Shown here piece after piece: positions 38,394 through 47,385 of a DNA stretch of 64,000 nucleotides. A program made the translations under genes and the position numbers. Below the pieces are notes generated by a model, which saw nothing but the letters and a program-made list of their open reading frames with translations, ran no database searches and was not told the DNA's origin. Position 1 is the stretch's first letter. The number at the start of each line of letters is the position of its first letter. The DNA comes from Massilia atriviolacea (GTDB taxonomy: Bacteria; Pseudomonadota; Gammaproteobacteria; Burkholderiales; Burkholderiaceae_D), in the NCBI RefSeq assembly GCF_003953935.1, contig NZ_RXLQ01000008.1, forward strand, positions 282,706 to 346,705, given 5' to 3'.

Positions 38394-39161
38394 ATGAGCT
38401 TCCTCCAACCGAATGGCCCGGTCATCGACCTGGGCGTGAACATCGACCACGTGGCGACCCTGCGCAATGCGCGCGGCACCGTCTATCCTGACCCGCTGCG
38501 CGCAGCCATGCTGGCCGAACAGGCCGGCGCCGACGTGATCACCCTGCACCTGCGCGAAGACCGGCGCCACATCAAGGATGCCGACGTGGTCGCCCTGCGT
38601 CCGCAACTGATGACGCGCATGAACCTGGAAGCGGCCGTCACGCGCGAGATGATCGATTTCGCCTGCGCCGTGCGTCCGCAGGACGTGTGCCTGGTGCCCG
38701 AGCGGCGCGAGGAAGTGACCACCGAAGGCGGCCTGGATGTGATCCGCTACTACAAGGAAGTCGACGCGGCCGTCAGGCAGCTGCAGGGCGAGGGTATTCG
38801 CGTCAGCCTGTTCATCGACGCCGACGAAGCGCAGATCGGCGCCGCCGCCGACCTCGGCGTGCCGGTGATCGAGCTGCATACGGGCCGCTACGCCGAAGCG
38901 GGGCAGGATGAACTGGCGCATGAACTGGAGCGCATCCGCGCAGGCGCGCGTTTCGGCGCCGCGCGCGGCCTGAAGGTCAACGCCGGCCACGGCCTGCATT
39001 ACCAGAACGTGCAGGCGATTGCCGCCATCGCCGATATCGGCGAACTCAATATCGGCCACGCGATCGTCGCGCACGCGCTGTTTGCCGGCTTCGAGAACGC
39101 GGTGCGCGAGATGAAGGCGATCATGGTCGCGGCGCGCCTGGCCGCGTACGCCCGGACGTGA
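38394..39161 (+). CDS. pdxJ: Pyridoxine 5'-phosphate synthase
   Basis: 255 residues. Last ring-closing step of de novo vitamin B6 synthesis, joining 1-deoxyxylulose 5-phosphate with 3-amino-2-oxopropyl phosphate. The TIM-barrel signature starts [18 protein letters not shown], then [16 protein letters not shown] and the Glu/His segments [14 protein letters not shown] and [12 protein letters not shown]. It lies 42 bp after recO. Confidence 0.98.
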   Translation: MSFLQPNGPVIDLGVNIDHVATLRNARGTVYPDPLRAAMLAEQAGADVITLHLREDRRHIKDADVVALRPQLMTRMNLEAAVTREMIDFACAVRPQDVCLVPERREEVTTEGGLDVIRYYKEVDAAVRQLQGEGIRVSLFIDADEAQIGAAADLGVPVIELHTGRYAEAGQDELAHELERIRAGARFGAARGLKVNAGHGLHYQNVQAIAAIADIGELNIGHAIVAHALFAGFENAVREMKAIMVAARLAAYART

Positions 39162-39174
39162 CCCGGCCGGCGCG

Positions 39175-39567
39175 ATGATCTACGGGATCGGCACCGACAT
39201 CGTGCAGGTCTCGCGCATCGACGCGGCGCTGGCGCGCAGCGAGCGTTTCGCCGCCAGGATCCTGGGCGAAGACGAACTGGCGGTGTTCCGCCAGCGCCGC
39301 GAACAGAACCCGGTGCGCGGGGTGCGCTACCTGGCCACGCGCTTCGCGGCCAAGGAAGCGTTTTCCAAGGCGCTCGGCCTGGGCCTGCGCGAGCCGATGG
39401 CCTGGCGCCGCGCCCAGATGCTCAACACCCCCGCCGGCCAGCCCGTGATGGTGTGCAGTGGCGCGCTGGCCGACTTTATGCGGCAAAATGGGCTCACTGC
39501 CCAGGTGACGGTGAGCGATGAAGCCGAATACGGCGTCGCCTTCGTGATCGTCACCCGGCAAGCCTGA
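39175..39567 (+). CDS. acpS: Holo-[acyl-carrier-protein] synthase
   Basis: 130 residues. Transfers 4'-phosphopantetheine from CoA to ACP (encoded at 26785-27024). Mg-binding Asp in the start [15 protein letters not shown] and Glu in [13 protein letters not shown] are intact. It follows pdxJ by 13 bp, as in E. coli and most proteobacteria. Confidence 0.97.
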   Translation: MIYGIGTDIVQVSRIDAALARSERFAARILGEDELAVFRQRREQNPVRGVRYLATRFAAKEAFSKALGLGLREPMAWRRAQMLNTPAGQPVMVCSGALADFMRQNGLTAQVTVSDEAEYGVAFVIVTRQA

Positions 39568-39593
39568 TTGACCTGAACCGGATTGATTCTGCA

Positions 39594-41498
39594 ATGACCG
39601 ATGTGACTCCCGAACTTCCAGACGCCGCGGCGCCCGTCGCCGACCCCGGCGCGGCGGCCGCGGCCGCGCGCGAACAGGTGCTGGCCACCGTCGCCAAACT
39701 CCCCGGCCTGCCGGGCGTGTACCGCTATTTCGACGCCAACGATGCGGTCCTGTACGTGGGCAAGGCACGCGACCTGAAAAAACGCGTGTCGAGCTACTTC
39801 CAGAAGAATCTGTCCAGCCCGCGCATCGCCATGATGGTCGAGCGCATCGCGCGCCTGGAGACCACCGTCACGCACAGCGAGGCCGAAGCGCTGATCCTCG
39901 AAAATAACCTGATCAAGACGCTCAAGCCGCGTTTTAACATCCTGTTCCGCGACGATAAGTCCTATCCCTACCTGAAGATCACCGGCCAGGACGTGCCGCG
40001 CATGGCTTACTACCGTGGCGCGGTCGACAAGAAGAACCAGTATTTCGGGCCGTTCCCGAGCGCCTGGGCGGTCAAGGAATCGATGCAGATCCTGCAGAAG
40101 GTGTTCATGCTGCGCACCTGCGAGGACAGCGTGTATGCGAACCGCACGCGCCCCTGCCTGCTGCACCAGATCGGCCGCTGCAGCGCCCCCTGCGTGGACC
40201 TGGTCACGCGCGAGCAGTACAAGATCGATGTCGACAACGCCGCCAAATTCCTGCGCGGGCGCCAGGGCGAAGTGATGGCCGACCTGGAAGCGAAGATGCA
40301 CGCGTTTGCGGGCGAACTCAAATTCGAGCAGGCCGCCGCCGTGCGCAACCAGATCCAGTCGCTGGCGCGCGTGCTGCACCAGCAAAGCATGGAGACCGGC
40401 GGCGACGCCGATGTCGACATCATCGCCGTGGTGGTGCAGGGCGGGCGCGCCTGCGTCAACCTGGCCATGGTGCGCGGCGGGCGCCACCTGGGCGACCGCG
40501 CCTATTTCCCGACCCAGGTCAGCGACGCCGCCGCGATTGCGGAAGGCTCGATCGAGGTCGAAGTGCTGGCCGCCTTCCTGGCGCAGCACTACAGCGAAAA
40601 GTTCATTCCCGGGGTGCTGATCCTGAATATCGAATTCGACCAGCCGGCCCTGATGCTGGCGCTGACCGAACAATGCGGGCACCGCATCAACCTGATCTTC
40701 CAGCCGCAGGGACAGCGCCGCCAGTGGCTGGAGATGGCGCAGAAGGGCGCCGACATTTCGCTGGCGCGCCTGCTGTCGGAGCAGGGCTCGCAGCAGTCGC
40801 GCACGCGCGCCCTGGCCGAAGCGCTGGCGCTCGACGCCACCGACCTCGATGCCCTGCGCATCGAGTGCTTCGACATCAGCCACACGCAGGGCGAGGCGAC
40901 CCAGGCCTCGTGCGTGGTATTCCATCACCACGCCATGCAGAACGGCGAGTACCGGCGCTACAACATCAACGGCATCACGCCGGGCGACGATTACGCGGCC
41001 ATGCGCCAGGTCCTGATGCGGCGCTACGAAAAGGTCGCCAACGGCGACGGCGTCATGCCCGACGTGGTGCTGATCGACGGCGGCAAGGGCCAGATCGAAA
41101 TGGCGCGCCAGGTGTTCGCCGAACTGGGCCTGGACATCTCGCTGATCGTCGGCGTGGCCAAGGGAGAAGGGCGGCGGGTCGGCCTGGAGACCTTGATGTT
41201 CGTCGACGGGCGCGCCTCGCAGGAACTGGGCAAGGAATCGGCGGCGCTGATGCTGGTCGCCTTGATCCGCGACGAGGCGCACCGCTTTGCCATCACCGGC
41301 ATGCGCGCCAAGCGCGCCAAGACGCGCCAGACCTCGCGCCTGGAAGAGATCGAGGGCATCGGCGCCAAGCGCCGCCAGAAGCTGCTGGCGCGCTTCGGCG
41401 GCCTGCGCGGCGTGGTCGATGCGAGCGTCGAAGACCTGATGTCGGTGGAAGGCATTTCGACCCAGCTGGCCGAAGAGATCTACAAGCAGCTGCACTGA
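39594..41498 (+). CDS. uvrC: Excinuclease ABC subunit C
   Basis: 634 residues. Makes both cuts in nucleotide excision repair. GIY-YIG nuclease domain at about 35-115 ([34 protein letters not shown]), UVR motif ([22 protein letters not shown]), RNase H-like endonuclease domain ([26 protein letters not shown]) and two C-terminal helix-hairpin-helix motifs. The first ~33 residues are an Ala/Pro-rich extension. A GC-rich hairpin without T-run follows the stop. Confidence 0.97.
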   Translation: MTDVTPELPDAAAPVADPGAAAAAAREQVLATVAKLPGLPGVYRYFDANDAVLYVGKARDLKKRVSSYFQKNLSSPRIAMMVERIARLETTVTHSEAEALILENNLIKTLKPRFNILFRDDKSYPYLKITGQDVPRMAYYRGAVDKKNQYFGPFPSAWAVKESMQILQKVFMLRTCEDSVYANRTRPCLLHQIGRCSAPCVDLVTREQYKIDVDNAAKFLRGRQGEVMADLEAKMHAFAGELKFEQAAAVRNQIQSLARVLHQQSMETGGDADVDIIAVVVQGGRACVNLAMVRGGRHLGDRAYFPTQVSDAAAIAEGSIEVEVLAAFLAQHYSEKFIPGVLILNIEFDQPALMLALTEQCGHRINLIFQPQGQRRQWLEMAQKGADISLARLLSEQGSQQSRTRALAEALALDATDLDALRIECFDISHTQGEATQASCVVFHHHAMQNGEYRRYNINGITPGDDYAAMRQVLMRRYEKVANGDGVMPDVVLIDGGKGQIEMARQVFAELGLDISLIVGVAKGEGRRVGLETLMFVDGRASQELGKESAALMLVALIRDEAHRFAITGMRAKRAKTRQTSRLEEIEGIGAKRRQKLLARFGGLRGVVDASVEDLMSVEGISTQLAEEIYKQLH

Positions 41499-41620
41499 CG
41501 GTATTGACGCGGGCCGTGCGCATGGGGCGGCGCGCACGGTCCAAACTGGTTAAAACACCGTGGGCAAGGTAGACTAGCGGCGCAAGCATCTATCAACGCT
41601 TAACCAGTGCGCCCCCCTCT

Positions 41621-42205
41621 ATGCCCTTTAATATCCCGATTCTCCTGACCTGGTTACGTGTAGCCCTGATTCCGCTCGTGGTCGGCGTGTACTACCTGCC
41701 GATCCACTGGCTGCCGCGCTCCGACCAGGACATGGCGGCCACGCTGGTCTTCGTCATCGCCGCCGTCACCGACTGGTTCGACGGCTTCCTGGCGCGCCGC
41801 TGGAACCAGACCTCGGCCTTCGGCGCCTTCCTCGACCCGGTGGCCGACAAACTGATGGTGGCCGGCGCGCTGCTGGTGCTGGTGCACCTGGACCGGGTCG
41901 ACCACTTCATCGCCTTCATCATCATCGGGCGCGAGATCGCCATTTCGGCGCTGCGCGAATGGATGGCGCAGATCGGCGCCTCGCGTTCGGTGGCGGTCAG
42001 CTCGATCGGCAAGATCAAGACCGCCGCCCAGATGACCGCCATCCCGCTGCTGCTGTGGCACGACATGCTGTTCCGCTTCATCGACACCCAGCAGCTGGGC
42101 GAATACCTGATGATCCTGGCCGCCGTGCTGACCGTCTGGTCGATGTTTTACTACATGCGCCTGGCCTGGCCGCTGATCAAGGAAAAGGGCGGCATGATGG
42201 ATTGA
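41621..42205 (+). CDS. pgsA: CDP-diacylglycerol-glycerol-3-phosphate 3-phosphatidyltransferase
   Basis: 194 residues. First committed step to phosphatidylglycerol and cardiolipin in the inner membrane. The CDP-alcohol phosphotransferase signature is complete: TDWFDGFLARRWNQTSAFG continuing AFLDPVADK. Five or six hydrophobic segments are visible. The tRNA-Gly array begins 81 bp downstream, the common uvrC-pgsA-tRNA order. Confidence 0.97.
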   Translation: MPFNIPILLTWLRVALIPLVVGVYYLPIHWLPRSDQDMAATLVFVIAAVTDWFDGFLARRWNQTSAFGAFLDPVADKLMVAGALLVLVHLDRVDHFIAFIIIGREIAISALREWMAQIGASRSVAVSSIGKIKTAAQMTAIPLLLWHDMLFRFIDTQQLGEYLMILAAVLTVWSMFYYMRLAWPLIKEKGGMMD

Positions 42206-42228
42206 TCGTCGAAATCGGCTATCGATCC

Positions 42229-42256
42229 TTGACAGGCAGTTCAGATCCTCTATAAT
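42229..42256 (+). promoter_or_regulatory. Consensus sigma-70 promoter of the tRNA-Gly array
   Basis: TTGACA (42229-42234), 16-base spacer, TATAAT (42251-42256): both boxes are perfect. It lies 30 bases before the first tRNA-Gly. Confidence 0.9.
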
Positions 42257-42286
42257 GCCGCCCTGTTGTGACGATGTTGTAACAAA

Positions 42287-42362
42287 GCGGGAGTAGCTCA
42301 GTTGGTAGAGCGCAACCTTGCCAAGGTTGAGGTCGAGAGTTCGAGACTCTTCTCCCGCTCCA
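42287..42362 (+). tRNA. tRNA-Gly(GCC), copy 1
   Basis: 76 bases with encoded CCA. Acceptor GCGGGAG/CTCCCGC, D-arm GCTC/GAGC, anticodon stem CAACC/GGTTG with loop TTGCCAA (anticodon GCC), T-arm with TTCGAGA. First of seven identical genes, directly after the consensus promoter. Confidence 0.98.
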
Positions 42363-42437
42363 GATACTTGGAGAAAACATCGTAGCTTATCCTTGAAATA
42401 TTGCTTAGTTTCTGCGATAATCATGGTCTTGAAAAAT

Positions 42438-42513
42438 GCGGGAGTAGCTCAGTTGGTAGAGCGCAACCTTGCCAAGGTTGAGGTCGAGAGTTCGAGACTC
42501 TTCTCCCGCTCCA
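42438..42513 (+). tRNA. tRNA-Gly(GCC), copy 2
   Basis: Identical 76-base gene to copy 1. The 75-base spacer before it differs from the later spacers. It is the first of five copies spaced exactly 130 bases apart. Confidence 0.98.
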
Positions 42514-42567
42514 GTTTTCAGGCGCTGGCTTTCAGTGGCAGTAAGTAGTAAAATGCAGGACTCCAAT

Positions 42568-42643
42568 GCGGGAGTAGCTCAGTTGGTAGAGCGCAACCTT
42601 GCCAAGGTTGAGGTCGAGAGTTCGAGACTCTTCTCCCGCTCCA
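42568..42643 (+). tRNA. tRNA-Gly(GCC), copy 3
   Basis: Identical to copy 1; starts 130 bases after copy 2, with the 54-base spacer. Confidence 0.98.
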
Positions 42644-42697
42644 GTTTTCAGGCGCTGGCTTTCAGTGGCAGTAAGTAGTAAAATGCAGGACTCCAAT

Positions 42698-42773
42698 GCG
42701 GGAGTAGCTCAGTTGGTAGAGCGCAACCTTGCCAAGGTTGAGGTCGAGAGTTCGAGACTCTTCTCCCGCTCCA
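42698..42773 (+). tRNA. tRNA-Gly(GCC), copy 4
   Basis: Identical to copy 1; starts 130 bases after copy 3, with an identical 54-base spacer. Confidence 0.98.
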
Positions 42774-42827
42774 GTTTTCAGGCGCTGGCTTTCAGTGGCA
42801 GTAAGTAGTAAAATGCAGGACTCCAAT

Positions 42828-42903
42828 GCGGGAGTAGCTCAGTTGGTAGAGCGCAACCTTGCCAAGGTTGAGGTCGAGAGTTCGAGACTCTTCTCCCGCT
42901 CCA
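42828..42903 (+). tRNA. tRNA-Gly(GCC), copy 5
   Basis: Identical to copy 1; starts 130 bases after copy 4, with an identical 54-base spacer. Confidence 0.98.
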
Positions 42904-42957
42904 GTTTTCAGGCGCTGGCTTTCAGTGGCAGTAAGTAGTAAAATGCAGGACTCCAAT

Positions 42958-43033
42958 GCGGGAGTAGCTCAGTTGGTAGAGCGCAACCTTGCCAAGGTTG
43001 AGGTCGAGAGTTCGAGACTCTTCTCCCGCTCCA
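42958..43033 (+). tRNA. tRNA-Gly(GCC), copy 6
   Basis: Identical to copy 1; starts 130 bases after copy 5, with an identical 54-base spacer. Confidence 0.98.
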
Positions 43034-43075
43034 GTTTTCGGGATTGGCCGTAATTAGTAAATGCAAGACTCCAAT

Positions 43076-43151
43076 GCGGGAGTAGCTCAGTTGGTAGAGC
43101 GCAACCTTGCCAAGGTTGAGGTCGAGAGTTCGAGACTCTTCTCCCGCTCCA
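43076..43151 (+). tRNA. tRNA-Gly(GCC), copy 7
   Basis: Identical to copy 1. The spacer before it is shorter (42 bases) and related to but diverged from the 54-base spacer. Confidence 0.98.
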
Positions 43152-43158
43152 GAATTCG

Positions 43159-43184
43159 AAAGGGAAGCATCGCTTCCTTTTTTT
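43159..43184 (+). terminator. Rho-independent terminator between tRNA-Gly copy 7 and tRNA-Cys
   Basis: Stem GGAAGC (43163-43168) / GCTTCC (43172-43177), 3-base loop, then a run of seven T. It lies 34 bases before tRNA-Cys, so it would end the Gly array transcript and leave tRNA-Cys dependent on readthrough or on processing from a longer RNA. Confidence 0.8.
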
Positions 43185-43217
43185 GTCACCCCACCGAGGG
43201 TGGCGCAGCAAGTCTCT

Positions 43218-43291
43218 GGCGAGGTAGCAAAGAGGTTATGCAGCGGCCTGCAAAGCCGTTTAGACGGGTTCGATTCCCGTCCTCGCCTCCA
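43218..43291 (+). tRNA. tRNA-Cys(GCA)
   Basis: 74 bases with encoded CCA. Acceptor GGCGAGG/CCTCGCC, anticodon stem-loop CGGC-CTGCAAA-GCCG (anticodon GCA), T-loop TTCGATT. The integrase gene lies 132 bases after its 3' end, so this tRNA is the likely integration site of the island. Confidence 0.97.
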
Positions 43292-43337
43292 GAAAATCAA
43301 GGACTTAGCTCACTATGAGCTGGTTCGAACAAGGGTT

Positions 43338-43360
43338 GCACCTCCCGGCACGGGAGGTGC
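43338..43360. repeat. Perfect hairpin after tRNA-Cys
   Basis: GCACCTCCCG and CGGGAGGTGC, a perfect 10-bp stem with a 3-base loop, in the gap between tRNA-Cys and the integrase. It may be part of the attachment region or of the tRNA 3' processing signal. Confidence 0.55.
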
Positions 43361-43370
43361 GCCTCCATCA

Positions 43371-43396
43371 AAACGGCCTACTGGCCGTTTGACTTT
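43371..43396 (+). terminator. Terminator-like hairpin before the integrase
   Basis: AAACGGCC (43371-43378) pairs with GGCCGTTT (43383-43390) over a 4-base loop, followed by GACTTTT. It would stop transcription coming from the tRNA genes. Confidence 0.6.
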
Positions 43397-43423
43397 TCAG
43401 CGTTTGAATCCTATGTTGGATTC

Positions 43424-44530
43424 ATGGCCTCGATAAAAACCACTCCCTCAGGTACCTTCCAGCTTAGCGTGAAGAACAAACTGTTGCCCAAAACATTCTG
43501 GGCCACGTTTGACACTTTCGAAGAGGCAAAGCGTTATGGGCAGCAGCTTGATGGCTTGCTGGCGCAAGGCATTGTGCCAGCAAGTCTGCTAGAGCCGCGC
43601 AAGGGCCCGTCGACGTCCTGGTCGCTGAAGCGATGCATAGCTGAGTATGTCCGTGCCAATACGTTACCGGTATCGGAAACCAAGCTCCTCGGCACCATCG
43701 AAAATCAGATGTTGGGCGTGACCAGTGCCAACATGAATTTTGAGTGGGCCGAGAGCTGGATTCGTACCATGAAACGGCAGCTCAACCTGGCTCCGTCCAC
43801 GATCCGGCATCGCCATGGCGCGTTGGCGCGCTGTCTTGACTGGATCCTTCGAACGCGCCCGGAAATCCTTGCACAGAATCCTCTGCGTTTGCTTAAACGC
43901 GGCTTCGCTGCCTATTCCGTGGACGATGAACGGCATGTCCTGGCGAACGGCGGTACTGTGAAAGTGGATACGGAGCGTGATCGACGTCTCGATCCTGAGG
44001 AAGAGGAGCGTGTGCTTGCAGTTCTTGCGGATGCGTCTCCCGAACGGACTTTCTTCATTCTTGCGCTGGAAACGGCGATGCGTATGCGCGAGTGCTATAC
44101 GCTGCTTGTCGGCCAGGTGAGCACCAAGAAGCGGACAATTCATCTTGAGCGGACGAAGAATGGGGACGACCGCCAAGTTCCGCTTTCCACGCCCGCGCTG
44201 GCGCTACTCGCCGAGTACATGTCGGCGAATGCGGACCATATCGCGAAGCGTGAGGGCCGGCTGTTTCCGTTCTGGAGCGGGGATGCGTCTGTCTACGTAC
44301 TTGACGCGACCACCGCGGATTTGTCGGCCAAGTTTAAAGCGCACTTTACTGCAGCAAAAGTGGAGGACTTCGGCTTTCACGACCTTCGGCATGAAGCGAC
44401 ATGCCGACTGTACGAGAAGACCACGCTGTCGGATGTATTGATCGCTAAAATCACTGGCCACCGTGATCTGCGAATGCTGAAACGCTATGCCAGCTTGCGA
44501 GGGAGCGACCTGGCAGCGCGATTGTGGTAG
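43424..44530 (+). CDS. Tyrosine site-specific recombinase (integrase)
   Basis: 368 residues, intact. The core-binding domain lies at about 65-165 and the catalytic domain at about 185-368. Catalytic residues: Arg220 (ETAMRMRECY), Lys245 (ERTKNGDDRQVPL), His319 and Arg322 (FHDLRHEAT), His346 (ITGHRDLRMLKRYASL) and nucleophile Tyr355. It catalyses integration and excision of mobile DNA. Its position just after tRNA-Cys, and the transposon remnants, secretion effectors and defence-like genes that follow, mark the start of an integrated island. The matching right attachment site is not seen in the window. Confidence 0.95.
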   Translation: MASIKTTPSGTFQLSVKNKLLPKTFWATFDTFEEAKRYGQQLDGLLAQGIVPASLLEPRKGPSTSWSLKRCIAEYVRANTLPVSETKLLGTIENQMLGVTSANMNFEWAESWIRTMKRQLNLAPSTIRHRHGALARCLDWILRTRPEILAQNPLRLLKRGFAAYSVDDERHVLANGGTVKVDTERDRRLDPEEEERVLAVLADASPERTFFILALETAMRMRECYTLLVGQVSTKKRTIHLERTKNGDDRQVPLSTPALALLAEYMSANADHIAKREGRLFPFWSGDASVYVLDATTADLSAKFKAHFTAAKVEDFGFHDLRHEATCRLYEKTTLSDVLIAKITGHRDLRMLKRYASLRGSDLAARLW

Positions 44531-44531
44531 C

Positions 44532-44873
44532 TCACTTGGTGGTGTCGCGCGGTAGTGGCAAGCAGGAGAGAGCGGGTAGAGCAGGCGGTGCGCTACGCTT
44601 CGGCTTAGTCATTAGCACTGCGGCCGGGGCGGTGTTCTGAGCATTGACTCGCCGTGCTGCAGTATCTTCATCTATTTTGGCGCGGAGAAAAGTTAGGACG
44701 TCCGCGCGCAGGAAAATCCAGGCCTTTCCAACCCTGGTGCCAGGCAGCAGGCCGGCGCGGGCTAACTGCATGATCGTCTCAGCATCTGCGTGCAGGAAGC
44801 AGGCGACGTCAGCAACAAGCATTGTTTCCTCATTGCCGCCTGTACCTACAGTTTTATTGGATGCATTAGGCAT
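44532..44873 (-). CDS. Small excisionase-like helix-turn-helix protein
   Basis: 113 residues from the ATG at 44873; a TTG four codons upstream is in frame. The central part (ADVACFLHADAETIMQLARAGLLPGTRVGKAWIFLRADVLTFLRAKI) is a MerR/excisionase-type DNA-binding domain. The end is a Lys/Pro-rich tail. It lies convergent to the integrase with a 1-bp gap, so it could be the recombination directionality factor of the island (inference), or a local regulator. Confidence 0.75.
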   Translation of the reverse strand: MPNASNKTVGTGGNEETMLVADVACFLHADAETIMQLARAGLLPGTRVGKAWIFLRADVLTFLRAKIDEDTAARRVNAQNTAPAAVLMTKPKRSAPPALPALSCLPLPRDTTK

Positions 44874-44961
44874 GTCATAAGCCAATGAGTTTTGTATAAA
44901 TATTATAATACAAAATCCATTAATGTCGGGTCTGGTCTCACGATAGCCGTCTGGGCATGAT

Positions 44962-45210
44962 CTACCTCATACGGCGGTCACGGGCTGGCATCGGTACCGT
45001 GTCACATAAAAACATCTTTTCGTTCTCCGTGAAGACCAGCCGCTCCAGCATTTCCGCTGTGTTAGGCAGTAACGCCCCCGCGAGACACTTCCGTACACAG
45101 TCACTGAAGTGCTCACCCACGTTTAGTATCCGTTCGCGAACGGGGGGACGGGCTTTGAAAAGCGCGTAAATTTGGTTTTTGCTGGCGGTTTCCCCTCCGA
45201 CTCCCTCCGA
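44962..45210 (-). pseudogene. 3' fragment of an unidentified coding region
   Basis: On the minus strand a frame of 82 codons runs from an in-frame stop (45211-45213) to TAG at 44962-44964, without a start codon. It reads sensibly as a protein C-terminus: ASKNQIYALFKARPPVRE, then NVGEHFSDCVRKCLAGALLP and NTAEMLERLVFTENEKMFLC. Composition and codon use look coding, unlike the frames on the other strand. I do not recognise the family. Probably the tail of a deleted island gene. Confidence 0.4.
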
Positions 45211-45213
45211 TCA

Positions 45214-45613
45214 GCCCGCCATCAGCGGCGATCACTGGCACTGGCGTGCGCCATCCCCTTCCTGTAGACGCCTTTACTGAGCATGACCTGCGCAGACGTG
45301 CTTCGCGCCATGCCGTCGCTTGCCCCGGCGCAGTCGGGGTCCGGCCGCCGTCCTGCCGGACGACATGGCGCGCCACTGGCGTCAGCTTCTCGATGGGCCA
45401 CTGATGTGTTGCGTTTGCGCCAAGAATAGTTGCGGGGATGATATGGACTGCGGGGAGGGGTAAAACGGTATTGCCGCACAGAGGCGGGCGCGACATCCAA
45501 AACCGGCAAGTTTAACCGTGTCGCGCCCTGCATTCCAGAGCAAGGGATGCCCTTGAAGTATCTCCCTGGAAGACCCTGTTGTTCATCTTTGTCCGGCTTG
45601 ACGGAGCAAGCCG
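45214..45613. other. Non-coding or decayed stretch
   Basis: No frame here reads as a recognisable protein; two overlapping frames on the minus strand (about 100-130 codons) have an odd Arg/Pro-rich composition. It probably holds decayed transposon or island DNA. Confidence 0.4.
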
Positions 45614-46017
45614 ATGGAGACTGTGGCCCGCCTCTTCCTGTGCGCCAGATGCCGCAAGCAGGTGTGCATATGCAGTGCCTGTGATCGCGGCCAGCAGTAT
45701 TGCGGCGAGGACTGCGCTCTTACAGCCAGACGCCTATCGCTGAAGCCGCCGGCCGGCGCTACCAAAGCACCCGCCGGGGCCGTGCCAGGCATGCCGAACG
45801 GATGCGCCGCTATCGCGCCAAAAAGCAAATAGTGACGCATAACAGTCCCCCCGCACCGGCTCCGGATGCTTTACTGCTGTTGTGCTTGGGCGTGATCGTA
45901 GCTGCCGCAATTGCGGTGCCCGCTGTGCCGGCGGGGCGGACACGGTGCTGTCATCTTTACGGACGGCCGTGCTCGGTGTTCATGCGATTGAATTTCTTGT
46001 GCGGTCGCGTTGCTTAA
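45614..46017 (+). pseudogene. Frameshifted Cys-rich zinc-ribbon gene that accompanies IS21-type elements
   Basis: The first part, from the ATG at 45614, reads LFLCARCRKQVCICSACDRG then QQYCGEDCALTARR, a Cys-rich zinc-binding start. The natural continuation, AAGRRYQSTRRGRARHAE then [15 protein letters not shown], is found in a different frame (the frame of 45700), so one or two bases have been lost or gained near 45740. I recall intact genes of this kind just upstream of IS21-like istA in betaproteobacteria. Function unknown even when intact. Confidence 0.65.
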
Positions 46018-46059
46018 GCGCCGTAAGCGGGCAGCCGGCCGCCGCCAAGGAGGCAACAG

Positions 46060-46532
46060 TGGCCATTCACCTTGAAACAACGGTGCAGATACTACGCCTT
46101 TACCATGCCGAGAAATGGCGTTGCGGCACCATCGTGTGCCATCTCGGCGTGCATTACAGCACTGTCGAACGGGTGCTGGCGCAAGCGGGCCTGCCGCGCA
46201 TTGCTTCGCAGCGGGCGGCGTTGATCGACGACTACCCGCCGCTCATCCTGCAGACGCTGGAGAAATATCCGCAGCTCACGGCAAGCCGTCTGTACGGCAT
46301 GGTGCGCGAACGCGGCTATGTGGGCGGGCTCGACTATTTCCGGCGTCAGGTCGCGCGCCACCGTCCTCGCAACGCGGTCGAAGCGTACCTGCGTCTGCGC
46401 ACACTGCCGGGCGAGCAGTGCCAGTGCGACTGGGCTTCGTTCTCTCACCTGATGGTAGGACGCGCGCGGCGGCCCTTGATGGCCTTCGTGATGGTGCTGT
46501 CATGGGTAAGCGGGAGATTTACCCCACCTTGA
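46060..46532 (+). pseudogene. IS21-family transposase IstA, 5' fragment
   Basis: Starts at GTG 46060. The helix-turn-helix part ([35 protein letters not shown]) and the beginning of the DDE domain ([31 protein letters not shown]) match IstA. After about 46507 the similarity stops abruptly, and the frame ends eight codons later. The catalytic core and istB are missing, so this is a dead fragment cut at a rearrangement point. Confidence 0.8.
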
Positions 46533-46566
46533 CTGTTTCAAACCGTCGGACCAGCAGGCCCGCAGC

Positions 46567-47352
46567 TTAGTTTTTCTTGAAATTAAACGGCAGCAGATCG
46601 GTGACGTCAGCGCCGGCTTGCCTGCATGGCAGCTCGGTCAGAATATGGCGCAGGTAGGCATACGGCTCGATACCACAGGCCCACATGTAGGACTGACTTT
46701 GCGCGCTGCGCCCGTCTTCCTTGAGTACCTGCACCCTGGTTTCGTCGCCATGGATTACCGGGCACTGGCGCAGCACCTGGCGCATTGCTTCATACAGCGG
46801 TGTCGCCATCACCCCGGCCTTGATCGCCCATTGCGACAGCGTGGTGCGTGCCACCTCCACTTCGCCGCGCAGCAGGGCTGCGTGCATCCGATACATGGGA
46901 GTGCCATCGACGTACTTGGCAGTGAGCACCGTCGCCAGCGTCGAGGCACTGGCGATACTGCCCGGCATCGGCTGAGCCGGCATTGGGCTGGTGATGATCG
47001 TGCTCGCTTCAGCGTGGCGGTCGCAGTGGCGGCAGCCGTATTTGAAGCGCACGTGCTGCAGCACCTGGACCGTGGCTGGAATGATGTCGAGCTGTTCGCT
47101 GATTTCCTCGCCATGCGGTGCAGGCCGCCATGGCAGCAAGCGCATACCTTTTCTGCCTCGGGCAGTTCATGTTTGTCGCGCTTGCACGGCGCTCGCCTGC
47201 ATTTCGAGCGCCGCCGCATGCGCCGCCAGCGCAGATGCTTGCTGTTCCAGCGCCGACGTGTGCTCCTGCAGCGCCGACGTGTGCGCCTTTAGCCCGCGAA
47301 CATAGTCGCGAAGCTCGGGCGGCAGGGTGGCAAGGAGGTCGGGGTGGTGCAT
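46567..47352 (-). pseudogene. IS66-family transposase TnpC, internally deleted and frameshifted
   Basis: The N-terminus starts at 47352 (LLATLPPELRDYVRGLKAHT, then a coiled coil). The zinc-finger part (KHELPEAEKVCACCHGG) lies in another frame, and the DDE part (QLDIIPATVQVLQHVRFKYG, VIHGDETRVQVLKEDGRSAQ) in a third, so there are at least two frameshifts. After SYMWACG the sequence jumps straight to IEPYAYLRHILTELP, the normal C-terminal end, so most of the catalytic middle (about 300 residues) is deleted. The element cannot transpose. Confidence 0.8.
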
Positions 47353-47385
47353 CCAGTTACCTTACCAAAACGGTTTGCGTTCATT

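Larger units (their letters stand above)
42438..43033 (+). repeat. 130-bp tandem repeat made of tRNA-Gly plus 54-bp spacer
   Basis: Five tRNA-Gly copies (2 to 6) start exactly 130 bases apart and the four 54-base spacers between them are identical, including AGTAAGTAGTAAAATGC, where TAAAAT might serve as a weak -10 box. The exact identity of non-coding spacers points to recent unequal crossing-over. Confidence 0.95.

Noticed and set aside
42318..43053. Repeated small open frames of 64-76 codons in the tRNA array
   Set aside because: They are translations of the tRNA sequences and their spacers.
42438..43151. CRISPR-like array
   Set aside because: The regular 130-bp repeats are tRNA-Gly genes with identical spacers; CRISPR spacers would differ and repeats would be 25-40 bp.
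45113..45533. Two overlapping minus-strand frames of about 100-130 codons as genes
   Set aside because: Composition is Arg/Pro/Ser-rich without any pattern, and no start signal is seen; the better coding signal is in a third frame (44962-45210).
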